DNA of 32,956 nucleotides, taken from a virus. Of this stretch, positions 5,871 through 12,923 are shown piece after piece; position 1 is the stretch's first letter; every line of letters starts with the position of its first letter. Under the pieces are notes generated by a model, which did not search any database, was not told the DNA's origin, and saw only the letters and a program-made list of their open reading frames with translations. The stretch is from positions 1-32,956 of IMG/VR virus record IMGVR_UViG_3300020196_003206, one strand, 5' to 3'. A program made the translations under genes and the position numbers.

Positions 5871-6212
5871 GTGCCTAGATTTGATTATCTTATAGCAGCC
5901 ACCGTTCTAACTGCAGCACTCCTATGGAGTGGGTTAGCATTAGGGGGTGGACCTTGGAGCAATCAATACTGTAATCTCAAAACAGAAACAGTGATTGTGA
6001 AAGATCCACAGGGCAACATCATCAGCGAAGACACCGTGGAAAAAATGGTGTGCGATGATGGTCGCAAAGACTTTTTAGAATACAGTGGCATTGCCAAGAG
6101 CTGTAGAGAGTTTTGGTATGAAATTAAACTGGCAGATAATTGGGTAAACAAAAAAGGTTATGTGTGTCAAAAATTTGATGGCAGTTGGGAAATCGTTCGC
6201 GATCGCAAGTAG
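5871..6212 (+). CDS. exported protein with 17-kDa-antigen-like C-terminus
   Basis: A 113-residue protein read from a GTG start at 5871, with GAGG upstream. The N-terminus (IAATVLTAALLWSGLALGGG) is a signal peptide. The C-terminal third, SCREFWYEIKL then GYVCQKFDGSWEIV, matches the end of the 17-kDa surface antigen family (CR...TAC..PDGSWQIV pattern). Four cysteines probably form disulfides. The gene lies 3 nt after the lipoprotein and overlaps the next gene by about 50 nt, so the three are co-expressed. Function unknown. Confidence 0.65.
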   Translation: MPRFDYLIAATVLTAALLWSGLALGGGPWSNQYCNLKTETVIVKDPQGNIISEDTVEKMVCDDGRKDFLEYSGIAKSCREFWYEIKLADNWVNKKGYVCQKFDGSWEIVRDRK

Positions 6213-6621
6213 TCTTTTACTACTGGGCCATTGCGCCACGGCTCCCACAGTGCAGGTTCCTGTAGAACCTAGATCATCTCACAGTTCAGTAGAGACTGTG
6301 TACAATAGTGAATTGAGTACCCCCAGTGTGATCACGAATTTTCTAAGATTCCACTATTATATGTTGCCTGAAGAGGATAAACTTACGCAGAGAGAGACAA
6401 TATTTTTTGCATTGAATAATTTAGATCACGATGTGGTTACCAGTTGGTACAACAGCAAAAACAACACACAGGGTCATGTGAAGGTGGTCAGCAGTTATCC
6501 CACAGGCAGTGGTTATTGCAGAGTAATTCTAAGTCAGATCATATATAAAGGCAAACAACGCAGTTTTAGTGAAACTGCCTGTTTAAGCAACACCACACAG
6601 AGCTGGATTTTTACAAAATAA
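6160..6621 (+). CDS. lipoprotein, RT0821/Lpp0805-like surface antigen
   Basis: A 153-residue protein with a hydrophobic leader ending LLLLGHC (C25, or C19 if M7 is the start), a lipobox-like site with unusual His before Cys. The mature domain has ALNNLDHDVVTSWYN, then GYCRVILSQI, then ETACLSNTTQSWIF, the layout of the 17-kDa surface antigen family (W-N, G-x-CR, TAC, W). It overlaps the upstream gene. ATG 6160 has AAAAGG just before it; ATG 6178 is the alternative. Such proteins are surface antigens in alphaproteobacteria; a phage copy could act in superinfection exclusion, which is inference. Confidence 0.72.
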   Translation: MCVKNLMAVGKSFAIASSLLLLGHCATAPTVQVPVEPRSSHSSVETVYNSELSTPSVITNFLRFHYYMLPEEDKLTQRETIFFALNNLDHDVVTSWYNSKNNTQGHVKVVSSYPTGSGYCRVILSQIIYKGKQRSFSETACLSNTTQSWIFTK

Positions 6622-6633
6622 CGCACAGCACAA

Positions 6634-6641
6634 GATAAATA
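6634..6641 (+). promoter_or_regulatory. late-type box GATAAATA with downstream hairpin
   Basis: GATAAATA is followed directly by a small hairpin TATCC (6642-6646) TATAA GGATA (6652-6656) that would hold the AGGA ribosome-site bases, then ATG 6664. Unlike other late boxes here it leaves a leader of about 16 nt. Confidence 0.5.
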
Positions 6642-6663
6642 TATCCTATAAGGATAGATTATC

Positions 6664-8160
6664 ATGTACATGGGCTTGATTACATTGTTCACTGCATTTG
6701 CACTCAGTGCGGCTGCCATCTATTTCAGTGTGGTGGGTTTGGTGGCCATATTCACCGGAGCTGTAGTGCCCATACTGTTCATGGGAGGCACATTAGAAAT
6801 TGCCAAACTGGTGGCTGCCAGTTGGTTGTATCGTAATTGGCAGGTGGCCAGCAATTTTATGAAAACCTATCTCAGCATTTCTGTTTTCATACTGATGGTG
6901 ATCACCAGCATGGGTATCTTTGGATTTTTATCCAAATCACATTTGACTCAAGGAGCCACATCCAGCAACAACACTCAACAAATTGCCATAATCAACAGTC
7001 AGATCAAAAGCGAGCAGGACGTGATCGAACGCCAGCAGGAGATCATCAAGCGAAACTCCGGCTCGGGCGGTGGATCCGGTGAGCGGATAGCACAGTTGCG
7101 CGACAAGATCAAGCAGCTGGACCGAGAAGTTGAGGCCTACACATCACAAGGTTCAACCAGCACATTCTTTAACGACAAAGTGGCCAAGGGTATAGAATTA
7201 AAGAACAAACAGAAGGAAGAGCGAGATGCCATAGACAGGGAGATACGTCAACTGACCACCAGCAACCAGGGCAACAACGCTCAGGCAGAAGCACAGATAT
7301 CACGCAGCCAGCAGAGGATACAGCAGCTGATCAATCAGCGGGCACCACTGCAAACCGCTCAGGTCAAGATAGACGCGGAGATAGGCCCCATCAAATACAT
7401 TGGGGAATTATTTGTGGACTTGGGCCTAGTGGACAAAGTGAACACAGACATAGCAGTGCGATGGGTGATTGTGTTGATAATCTTTGTGTTTGACCCATTA
7501 GCAGTGCTGTTGTTGATTGCAGCACAACAGAGTTTTCGTCAGCACTTTGCTGATAGAGGAGCACCTCCCGCTGCCAGCATACCCAAAGAGTTACCTAAAC
7601 AACCTGACAGCGGCACAAAGCCAGTGAGTTCATTAGTTACCAAATTAAAAGGATTTAGTTTCAAAAAAAAAGACTTGACTGATAGTAATAACAGCACATT
7701 ATCAGACCCAGTGCCACCTGCCCCTGTGCAAGAAACTGCAAAGAGTTTGAGATTCAGCGAGTTGTTTCCTAACTACAAAGCCGCTGTGCCTGTGCAGGAA
7801 GTGACAGTGGAACCCACTGAAACTCAAATAGACAATGACGAAGGTGAAGTGTTATTGATCAACAATGAAGAATTAAAAACACGTTTGGAATATTTTAAAA
7901 ATCAAAAGGAAGCTGTGCATAAATGGAAAAGTGAACAAACCAATCCTGTGAACACCATTAAAAAATTAAGATTTAATTATGTCAGCGGCAGAACAAACAA
8001 ACTGCCATGGGAGACAGAAAACACAGATATTCCACCCATGCCCATTGAACAATGGAATCAGATGATAGAATCTGCAGAACAGGCCTTGGAGGAAGATCAA
8101 AAAAAAAAGGCTTACATAGTAAAAGAGGATCAAACACAGGTGCGCAAACTAACCAAATAG
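6664..8160 (+). CDS. large membrane protein with central coiled coil
   Basis: A 498-residue protein. Residues 1-95 contain three or four hydrophobic helices, about 100-245 is a Gln/Lys/Glu-rich coiled coil interrupted by an SGSGGGSGE linker, about 260-295 is another transmembrane region (VRWVIVLIIFVFDPLAVLLLI), and the rest is hydrophilic and Pro-rich. Two membrane anchors flanking a coiled coil imply an extracytoplasmic or cytoplasmic loop about 150 residues long. I recall similar long proteins in marine T4-like phages, all of unknown function. The DNA of the coiled coil (about 7010-7400) is clearly more GC-rich than its flanks. An A10 run at 8099-8108 could allow a -1 frameshift into an extended C-terminus. 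Confidence 0.75.
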   Translation: MYMGLITLFTAFALSAAAIYFSVVGLVAIFTGAVVPILFMGGTLEIAKLVAASWLYRNWQVASNFMKTYLSISVFILMVITSMGIFGFLSKSHLTQGATSSNNTQQIAIINSQIKSEQDVIERQQEIIKRNSGSGGGSGERIAQLRDKIKQLDREVEAYTSQGSTSTFFNDKVAKGIELKNKQKEERDAIDREIRQLTTSNQGNNAQAEAQISRSQQRIQQLINQRAPLQTAQVKIDAEIGPIKYIGELFVDLGLVDKVNTDIAVRWVIVLIIFVFDPLAVLLLIAAQQSFRQHFADRGAPPAASIPKELPKQPDSGTKPVSSLVTKLKGFSFKKKDLTDSNNSTLSDPVPPAPVQETAKSLRFSELFPNYKAAVPVQEVTVEPTETQIDNDEGEVLLINNEELKTRLEYFKNQKEAVHKWKSEQTNPVNTIKKLRFNYVSGRTNKLPWETENTDIPPMPIEQWNQMIESAEQALEEDQKKKAYIVKEDQTQVRKLTK

Positions 8161-8243
8161 CATCCAAATATGTGCAGAATGAGGAACAGAGTCAAGACTC
8201 ATTATGGCAAAAGATTCAAAAATAACACACTAATTAATACATA

Positions 8244-8618
8244 ATGACTCAAATACACATTATCACAGCACCTGATCTACTGCTGAATAACAATTACAAA
8301 ATATTGATGGTGTATCCTGACGATCAAATCAAAACAGACTTCAACAAACACGTGATTCAAATGGATCATGATATCAATCTATATCTGTATGAATCCGCTG
8401 ACATCAAAACTGATTGGCTGATACAGGTGGCCAATCTAGTGGATGGCATACTGCTGAATGCAGATAGAATGAAAGAAGATAGATGGTTGCTGGGCTATTT
8501 GTTGTCATTGAATCATACCTATTATTTCACTGCAGATGTGAATGATCCTTATGTGTTGCTGAATAAAAATAGGATTTTTGATTGTGAACCCATGTTTGAA
8601 CTGATTAAGAAAAAGTAA
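8244..8618 (+). CDS. hypothetical protein, possible Rossmann-like fold
   Basis: A 124-residue acidic protein. The alternation of strands and helices (YKILMVYPDD, INLYLYES, DWLIQVANLVDGILLNAD, WLLGYLLSLNHTYYF) is compatible with a small alpha/beta fold such as nucleoside 2-deoxyribosyltransferase-like proteins, in which a D-G-x-x-x-N segment recurs. No catalytic residues can be assigned. It is followed after one base by an oxygenase gene, suggesting a shared transcript. Confidence 0.6.
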   Translation: MTQIHIITAPDLLLNNNYKILMVYPDDQIKTDFNKHVIQMDHDINLYLYESADIKTDWLIQVANLVDGILLNADRMKEDRWLLGYLLSLNHTYYFTADVNDPYVLLNKNRIFDCEPMFELIKKK

Positions 8619-8619
8619 C

Positions 8620-9237
8620 ATGACTCTCAAAGCTGATCTTTGGTTTCCACAAATTGTATGGAAAGACACACTGACCAACATAGATAATTTGGCTGTGAAA
8701 GATTTTGTGCTGGCGGAACAAACACGCAATCAAGGCAAACACAGCAGCAATCAAGGAGGTTGGCAGAGCGAAGATTTTCTTGTTAATTCTGCTATACCAG
8801 ATACAGTGGCCCACATGTTATTGATGTTGAATAATCAAGTGTTGGATGCTTCCAAACAGGCCGGACTGCCAGCAATTAAAATATGCAATTACTGGTTCAA
8901 TGTGAATGTGAAAGGCAACTACAATACGGTGCACAATCATCAGCACAGCATATTGAGCGGAGTGTATTATGTGGATATACCTGATAACAACATGGGTGCA
9001 ATTGAATTCTATCGTGATGATGATGCACAGTATTACATACCAGAAAACCTAAACAGATACAATCAATTCACCAGCACCAAAGCCACATACCAAGCACAAA
9101 CAGGACTGCTGTTGATATTTCCCAGTTGGCTGAAACATTTTGTGCAGGTCAATCAAAGTGATAAGCCTAGAATTTCCATGAGTTTCAACACAGAAATACT
9201 GCAGAATTCTCACAGCAATTTTACCAAAAACTCTTGA
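8620..9237 (+). CDS. putative 2OG-Fe(II) oxygenase
   Basis: A 205-residue protein. NYNTVHNHQHSILSGVYYVD (about 105-124) carries the proximal iron-ligand region and GLLLIFPSWLKHFVQVNQ with PRISMSFN (about 167-195) carries the distal His and the Arg that binds 2-oxoglutarate. This layout is the putative 2OG-Fe(II) oxygenase family frequent in marine myoviruses (TIGR02466-like). The substrate is unknown; protein or nucleotide hydroxylation is possible. The stop TGA is embedded in the -35 box of the Hsp20 promoter. Confidence 0.8.
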   Translation: MTLKADLWFPQIVWKDTLTNIDNLAVKDFVLAEQTRNQGKHSSNQGGWQSEDFLVNSAIPDTVAHMLLMLNNQVLDASKQAGLPAIKICNYWFNVNVKGNYNTVHNHQHSILSGVYYVDIPDNNMGAIEFYRDDDAQYYIPENLNRYNQFTSTKATYQAQTGLLLIFPSWLKHFVQVNQSDKPRISMSFNTEILQNSHSNFTKNS

Positions 9238-9262
9238 CAAAAGCAGTCTGATGCATTATATT
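9234..9262 (+). promoter_or_regulatory. sigma70-type promoter of hsp20
   Basis: TTGACA (9234-9239), 17-bp spacer, TATATT (9257-9262). A leader of about 75 nt leads to the AAAAGGAG ribosome site and ATG 9345. Confidence 0.85.
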
Positions 9263-9344
9263 AACATAGTCACTTGATTGTGACACTGTGTAATGAGCTT
9301 TATAGGCATTGCACAGCAACTCGCTAAAACAAAAGGAGAAAAAC

Positions 9345-9791
9345 ATGAACAATAGAGCACTAACTATCTTCAACCAACTAAGACCCGTTTCAGTGGGCTT
9401 TGACAATTTCTTCGATCATTTTGAAAGAATGTTCGATCAGGATTTTGAAATTCCTACTGTGAACTATCCACCATACAATATTGTTAAGACTGGTAAAAAT
9501 CAGTTCAATATTGAATTGGCACTTGCAGGTTACAACAAGAAGGACATTGAAGTGACTGTGGAAGAAGGTCAATTGACTGTGAAATCCAAGAAAATGGAAA
9601 AAACACAATCAAAAGACTCCAATGGTGAGATACTGCACAAGGGCATCGCCAGCAGATATTTTGAAAGATCATTTGCAATCGCTGATGACATTGAAATCAA
9701 AAGCGCAGAGCTAAAGGATGGTCTCTTAACTATATCACTGGAAAAGATAGTACCTGAGGCTAAAAAACTCAGAACCATCGATATACTATAA
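9345..9791 (+). CDS. hsp20: small heat-shock protein Hsp20/IbpA
   Basis: A 148-residue small heat-shock protein. The alpha-crystallin domain spans about 42-142: YPPYNIVKTGKNQFNIELAL, AGYNKKDIEVTVEEGQLTV, the ERSFAIADDIEIKSAELKDG motif, and the closing GLLTISLEKI. It should form oligomers that hold unfolding proteins for refolding or proteolysis. The gene has its own promoter, a strong AAAAGGAG site and a perfect GCAA-capped hairpin after its stop. ClpS follows immediately, placing chaperone and proteolysis functions together. Many marine myoviruses carry an Hsp20. Confidence 0.95.
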   Translation: MNNRALTIFNQLRPVSVGFDNFFDHFERMFDQDFEIPTVNYPPYNIVKTGKNQFNIELALAGYNKKDIEVTVEEGQLTVKSKKMEKTQSKDSNGEILHKGIASRYFERSFAIADDIEIKSAELKDGLLTISLEKIVPEAKKLRTIDIL

Positions 9792-9799
9792 TATCAGGC

Positions 9800-9823
9800 G
9801 TGGAGTGTGGCAACACACTCCAC
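9800..9823 (+). terminator. perfect 10-bp GCAA-capped hairpin
   Basis: GTGGAGTGTG (9800-9809) pairs with CACACTCCAC (9814-9823) around GCAA. No T run follows. The last base is the first base of the late box at 9823-9830. It may end or protect the hsp20 mRNA. Confidence 0.6.
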
Positions 9824-9830
9824 ATAAATA
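9823..9830 (+). promoter_or_regulatory. late-type box CATAAATA before clpS
   Basis: CATAAATA lies 5 nt before ATG 9836 of clpS, so transcription would begin at about the start codon. Confidence 0.65.
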
Positions 9831-9835
9831 CACAT

Positions 9836-10135
9836 ATGAGCACAAAGACAAACGTTATACTAGATGAAAAAGTAGAACAGATAGTCACTGAGCCAGACAT
9901 GGTCAAAGTAATCATGCTGAATGACGAAGTCACTCCGGTTGACTTTGTGGTACAATTATTAATACAAATTTTCAAACACTCCGCAGAAACTGCCAAAGAA
10001 ATCACCTTAAAAATACACACTGAAGGATCAGGCATTGTGGGTGAATACAGCTATGAAATTGCTGAACAAAAAACCAAAGAAGCTGTGGAAGAAAGTCGCA
10101 GTAGAGGATATCCCTTACAAGTAAGAATGGAATAA
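9836..10135 (+). CDS. clpS: ClpS, N-degron adaptor of the Clp protease
   Basis: A 99-residue ClpS homologue. Residues from about 24 (VKVIMLNDEVTPVDFVVQLL) match the ClpS core, including N-D-E for the N-degron amino-group pocket and the T-P turn. KIHTEG supplies the conserved pocket His, and AEQKTKEAVEES then YPLQVRME closes the domain. E. coli gate Met40 appears as Val. The N-terminal tail that engages ClpA is about 23 residues long. ClpS delivers proteins with Phe/Leu/Trp/Tyr N-termini to ClpAP. The window also has ClpP and a tmRNA but no ClpA or ClpX. ATG 9836 is preferred to 9800 because a hairpin and late box precede it. Confidence 0.9.
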   Translation: MSTKTNVILDEKVEQIVTEPDMVKVIMLNDEVTPVDFVVQLLIQIFKHSAETAKEITLKIHTEGSGIVGEYSYEIAEQKTKEAVEESRSRGYPLQVRME

Positions 10136-10136
10136 A

Positions 10137-10676
10137 ATGAGCCTAAAGGACTTAACCTGGGAGCATCACAAAAATGCTGAACGTCAAAAATTCGTCAAGG
10201 TTATGTTCTCCGGTAAAATCGATCCCAAACTTTACGCCACATTTCTTTTCAATCAACATCAAGCATATGACCTATTAGAAGCAATGGCCATGGCACATGG
10301 CATATTCAATGACATGCCAGATGTGAGAAGAGCTCCTAAAATTTATGAAGATTTCAAAGAGCTTTGGAAAGATGACACACTGCCTGATGTGAAAGACAGC
10401 ATCAAAGAATACATACAACATTTAAAAACTATCAAAGACGACAAACAGGCACTGATGGCTCATGTATATGTGAGACACATGGGTGATTTGAGTGGTGGTC
10501 AAATGATACGCAAAAAAGTGCCAGGTTCTGGACACATGTTTGATTTTGAAAACATTGATTATGCCAAAGCTGTAATACGATCCAGAATCAACGATGACAT
10601 GCAGGAAGAAGCCAAGAAATGTTTTGAGTTTGCCACAAAATTGTTTAGAGAGATGTTGAATGAAGAAACGATCTAA
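10137..10676 (+). CDS. ho1: heme oxygenase
   Basis: A 179-residue heme oxygenase. The N-terminal TWEHHKNAE holds the H-x-x-A-E proximal-His motif (H11). YATFLFNQHQAYDLLE is the second helix, and HVYVRHMGDLSGGQMI carries the distal-helix GDLSGGQ signature. It opens heme to biliverdin IXalpha with release of Fe(II) and CO, using reduced ferredoxin. It is shorter than cyanobacterial HO1 (about 240 residues), as in cyanophage versions. It starts one base after clpS and is followed by a bilin reductase, which would use biliverdin directly. Confidence 0.93.
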   Translation: MSLKDLTWEHHKNAERQKFVKVMFSGKIDPKLYATFLFNQHQAYDLLEAMAMAHGIFNDMPDVRRAPKIYEDFKELWKDDTLPDVKDSIKEYIQHLKTIKDDKQALMAHVYVRHMGDLSGGQMIRKKVPGSGHMFDFENIDYAKAVIRSRINDDMQEEAKKCFEFATKLFREMLNEETI

Positions 10677-10842
10677 AAAGTTTAAAGATTTTCCTGGCAA
10701 TTTGATCAAAGTAAAAGTGTTGGAAGATGAAATAGCACATCTCAAAACTTTACTGCAGGAACATGACACTGGTCACATATACACCACCATCGACACATTA
10801 CAAGACAGAGTGCGTGAACTGAAAGGATTGTCAGTAGAATGA
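10660..10842 (+). CDS. small coiled-coil protein between the bilin genes
   Basis: A 60-residue protein overlapping the heme oxygenase end by 17 nt and the bilin reductase start by 4 nt. The N-terminus is basic (MKKRSKKFKDF), followed by leucine-spaced helices (VKVLEDEIAHLKTLL, TLQDRVRELKGL). Overlaps on both sides indicate translational coupling. It may only be a structural or assembly protein; a link to bilin metabolism rests on position alone. Confidence 0.65.
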   Translation: MKKRSKKFKDFPGNLIKVKVLEDEIAHLKTLLQEHDTGHIYTTIDTLQDRVRELKGLSVE

Positions 10843-11534
10843 GTTTCATATGGGAGTTGCTGATTGATTGTCAGAACAACATTATCAATGAATTCAACAA
10901 AAGAGGCAAAGAAATCGAAGAGCCCGGCATGAGCAGATTCAATCAACCACAGAATGGTTGGATTAATCGTGTGTGGCAAACTGAAAATTGCAGACGCTGT
11001 CACATAGATGTGGTAGATGCCAGAGAGAGCAAAGCACTTTGGATGATGCACGTGTGTGTGTTTCCACATCTGCACAACAATGGTCCCATATTTGGATTTG
11101 ATGTGATAGCAGGTGAAAATAAAATGACTGGTGCTTTTCACGATTTCAGTCGCAGTTCAGGAGGTGAAAATCATCCAATGATTGACTGGTACAAACACGC
11201 AGTCAGTGAATATGTGCCCAGCAAGGCTAGAACACTGCCGGAATGGGCCCGCAACATTTTTAGCTCTGCCATGATAGCCGCAGGCAATGTGAAAACTAAT
11301 GAAGAAGCACAGGCCATAGTGAAACTGGCCACCAACAATCTACAGGTGTATTTTGACAGCATTGGACAATATGATCACACTGCCAAAATCGAAGATACAA
11401 TTACAGCTCAAAACTATTATTGCCATAATCAGCAACAAAATCCGCACACTCCAAGGGTAATGAAAAGTCTTGGTTTGAATGAACAAGATGTGGAATTGTT
11501 CTGCACAGATGCACTGTTTCCGAAAATAAGATAG
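10839..11534 (+). CDS. pcyX: ferredoxin-dependent bilin reductase (PcyX/PebS type)
   Basis: A 231-residue FDBR. The core MMHVCVFPHLHNNGPIFGFD then VIAGENKMTGAFHDFS aligns with PcyA: H71 and D88 are 17 residues apart, as are catalytic H88 and D105 of PcyA. By eye the PcyA Glu76 position is occupied by an Asp (D57). FDBRs reduce biliverdin with electrons from ferredoxin; oceanic-phage members PebS and PcyX make phycoerythrobilin. PcyX was described from marine viral metagenomes together with heme oxygenase and linked to phages of non-photosynthetic hosts, which fits this context best. The exact subtype needs phylogeny. Confidence 0.88.
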   Translation: MSFIWELLIDCQNNIINEFNKRGKEIEEPGMSRFNQPQNGWINRVWQTENCRRCHIDVVDARESKALWMMHVCVFPHLHNNGPIFGFDVIAGENKMTGAFHDFSRSSGGENHPMIDWYKHAVSEYVPSKARTLPEWARNIFSSAMIAAGNVKTNEEAQAIVKLATNNLQVYFDSIGQYDHTAKIEDTITAQNYYCHNQQQNPHTPRVMKSLGLNEQDVELFCTDALFPKIR

Positions 11535-11535
11535 T

Positions 11536-11564
11536 TTGACTTCAAACATATTTTGTGTTATTAT
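11536..11564 (+). promoter_or_regulatory. sigma70-type promoter giving a leaderless mRNA
   Basis: TTGACT (11536-11541), 17-bp spacer, TATTAT (11559-11564). The expected start at about 11571 coincides with the tandem ATG codons 11568 and 11571. Confidence 0.75.
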
Positions 11565-11567
11565 CAT

Positions 11568-11765
11568 ATGATGAAAGACCAATACAATAAAATACTGGAC
11601 AAAACAGCAGTATTGTATGAAAAATCGCTTTACATATCCAGGTTGATCAACGACACTCCTGGTTCTTTAAGCAGTGAACAAATAAAATTTGAAATAGAAG
11701 ATCTACAAGCTCTAGCAAGAGATGTGGCTAATGCTCAGATACTCAAGCATGATAATAACATTTGA
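11568..11765 (+). CDS. small helical hypothetical protein
   Basis: A 65-residue protein beginning MMKDQYNKILDKTAVLYEKS, predicted to be two helices split by the turn DTPGSLSSEQ. Given the promoter, ATG 11571 is the likely start of a leaderless transcript; ATG 11568 gives one extra Met. It overlaps the following metallopeptidase gene by 17 nt. Function unknown. Confidence 0.65.
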   Translation: MMKDQYNKILDKTAVLYEKSLYISRLINDTPGSLSSEQIKFEIEDLQALARDVANAQILKHDNNI

Positions 11766-12237
11766 AGGCGGCAGCGCTCAATTAAAAGATCTCACTGAAG
11801 GATTGATAAGATTTGCGGCTGCTAGATTGATGTCAAGAAAATTGATAGACAAACTCATAGTGGATGTAGAATTCAGTAAAAAACTTCTCAAAGAGGACGG
11901 TTTATTAGCAGAGATGGATTTTGATGATAGGAACCACTCACCTAGAGAATTTACATTGACTGTGGACTGCACAGTGCCGTTGAGAAGAATTATGGAGAGT
12001 GTAGCTCATGAAATGGTGCACGTGAAACAGTATGCCACAGGACAAATGGTAGAGATGTATAGAACAAAACAGATCAAATGGAATAAAAGAAAATTTAAAC
12101 AAGAGCAATTTCCATATTGGGATCGCCCTTGGGAAATAGAAGCACATGGCAAAGAACTTGGTTTATTTGTGCAGTGGGCAGAGCACAGTGGATTGGCTTC
12201 ACAGTCTTGGACACAGGAGCAGTATTTTCATAAATAA
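11749..12237 (+). CDS. SprT-like HEXXH metallopeptidase
   Basis: A 162-residue protein with the zinc-peptidase motif AHEMVHVKQYA (HEMVH at 87-91; H87, E88, H91). The downstream PYWDRPWEIEAHG may hold the third ligand in the EAHG segment. Before the motif an LTVDCTVPLRRIMES strand-helix unit is typical of minimal metallopeptidase folds. ATG 11749 is chosen over 11722, which lies deep inside the upstream gene. No signal peptide, so it probably acts in the cytoplasm. Target unknown. Confidence 0.72.
   Translation: MIITFEGGSAQLKDLTEGLIRFAAARLMSRKLIDKLIVDVEFSKKLLKEDGLLAEMDFDDRNHSPREFTLTVDCTVPLRRIMESVAHEMVHVKQYATGQMVEMYRTKQIKWNKRKFKQEQFPYWDRPWEIEAHGKELGLFVQWAEHSGLASQSWTQEQYFHK
12229..12236 (+). 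promoter_or_regulatory. late-type box CATAAATA
   Basis: CATAAATA overlaps the end of the first metallopeptidase gene and lies 21 nt before ATG 12258 of the second, with a CGGAG sequence between them. Confidence 0.5.
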
Positions 12238-12257
12238 ATTTCTACGGAGTATGTCAC

Positions 12258-12719
12258 ATGAAAAAACGTTGTTATTTCAAACACGTGGATCGCATCAAGC
12301 AGGCTCTTGCTCGCAATGCACAAGTTCGCAACTTTAAACCTACTCTGTATCAATCACGCACTTGGTTTAAAATACTGAATTCTCATGTGTTTAATAACAC
12401 ATTGAAAATACCTTCAATGACTGTGGCTAGACGCAAGGAGATCATGGGCCAATGCACAGCCAGTTGGGACGCTAGAGTGCTTGGTCGCAAAGGCAAATGG
12501 AATCAACGCAAAATACCCTACAGTAATCCCACTATCAGCTATCAGATAGACATGCATCATCGTTTTGACACTTGGCGTGATTTTTTAGAAACAATGGCTC
12601 ACGAAATGGTTCACTTGTATCAGATGACTGTGTTGATGGATCCTTATGCCAATCACAACAAACACTTCTTTAGATTTAGAAATAAATTTAAAAAGTTTGG
12701 ATTAAATTTGACGAGATAA
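12258..12719 (+). CDS. SprT-like metallopeptidase
   Basis: A 153-residue basic protein with MAHEMVHLYQM (HEMVH at 115-119) and a later NHNKHFFRF segment supplying a likely third zinc His. The upstream PTISYQIDMHHRF and WRDFLETMAHE agree with the SprT/SPRTN-like family known from T4-like marine phages. SprT-type proteases act on DNA-bound or crosslinked proteins in cellular organisms; that role here is inference. It directly follows another HEXXH protein, but the two share little beyond the motif. Confidence 0.78.
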   Translation: MKKRCYFKHVDRIKQALARNAQVRNFKPTLYQSRTWFKILNSHVFNNTLKIPSMTVARRKEIMGQCTASWDARVLGRKGKWNQRKIPYSNPTISYQIDMHHRFDTWRDFLETMAHEMVHLYQMTVLMDPYANHNKHFFRFRNKFKKFGLNLTR

Positions 12720-12725
12720 TAAACC

Positions 12726-12905
12726 TTATTTATCTATATTTGGATTAGTCAGGTGTTCTAGGGTGATTATTTCATCTTTTGGCAACACTGTGGTATCTTC
12801 TGTGTGTTTTCCTTGAGATTTACTCTTTGCCCACGATTTATAAGACATTTCTTTGTCGGCCTTATATTCTTGACGTCTAATTTGTCTTAAACTCTTTTTG
12901 GACAT
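12726..12905 (-). CDS. small basic hypothetical protein
   Basis: A 59-residue reverse-strand ORF starting MSKKSLRQIRRQEYKADKEM and ending with an acidic part (KDEIITLEHLTNPNIDK). It fills what would otherwise be a gap between the metallopeptidase and bS21 genes, converging on the former and diverging from the latter. A degenerate late-like box (GATAAGTA) precedes the ATG by 4 nt. No known motif was recognised. Confidence 0.55.
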   Translation of the reverse strand: MSKKSLRQIRRQEYKADKEMSYKSWAKSKSQGKHTEDTTVLPKDEIITLEHLTNPNIDK

Positions 12906-12923
12906 ACAATACTTATCTTAAGG

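Noticed and set aside
8170-8244. 24-codon ORF between the membrane protein and 8244
   Set aside because: No ribosome site; the possible frameshifted extension of the upstream gene explains the same bases better.
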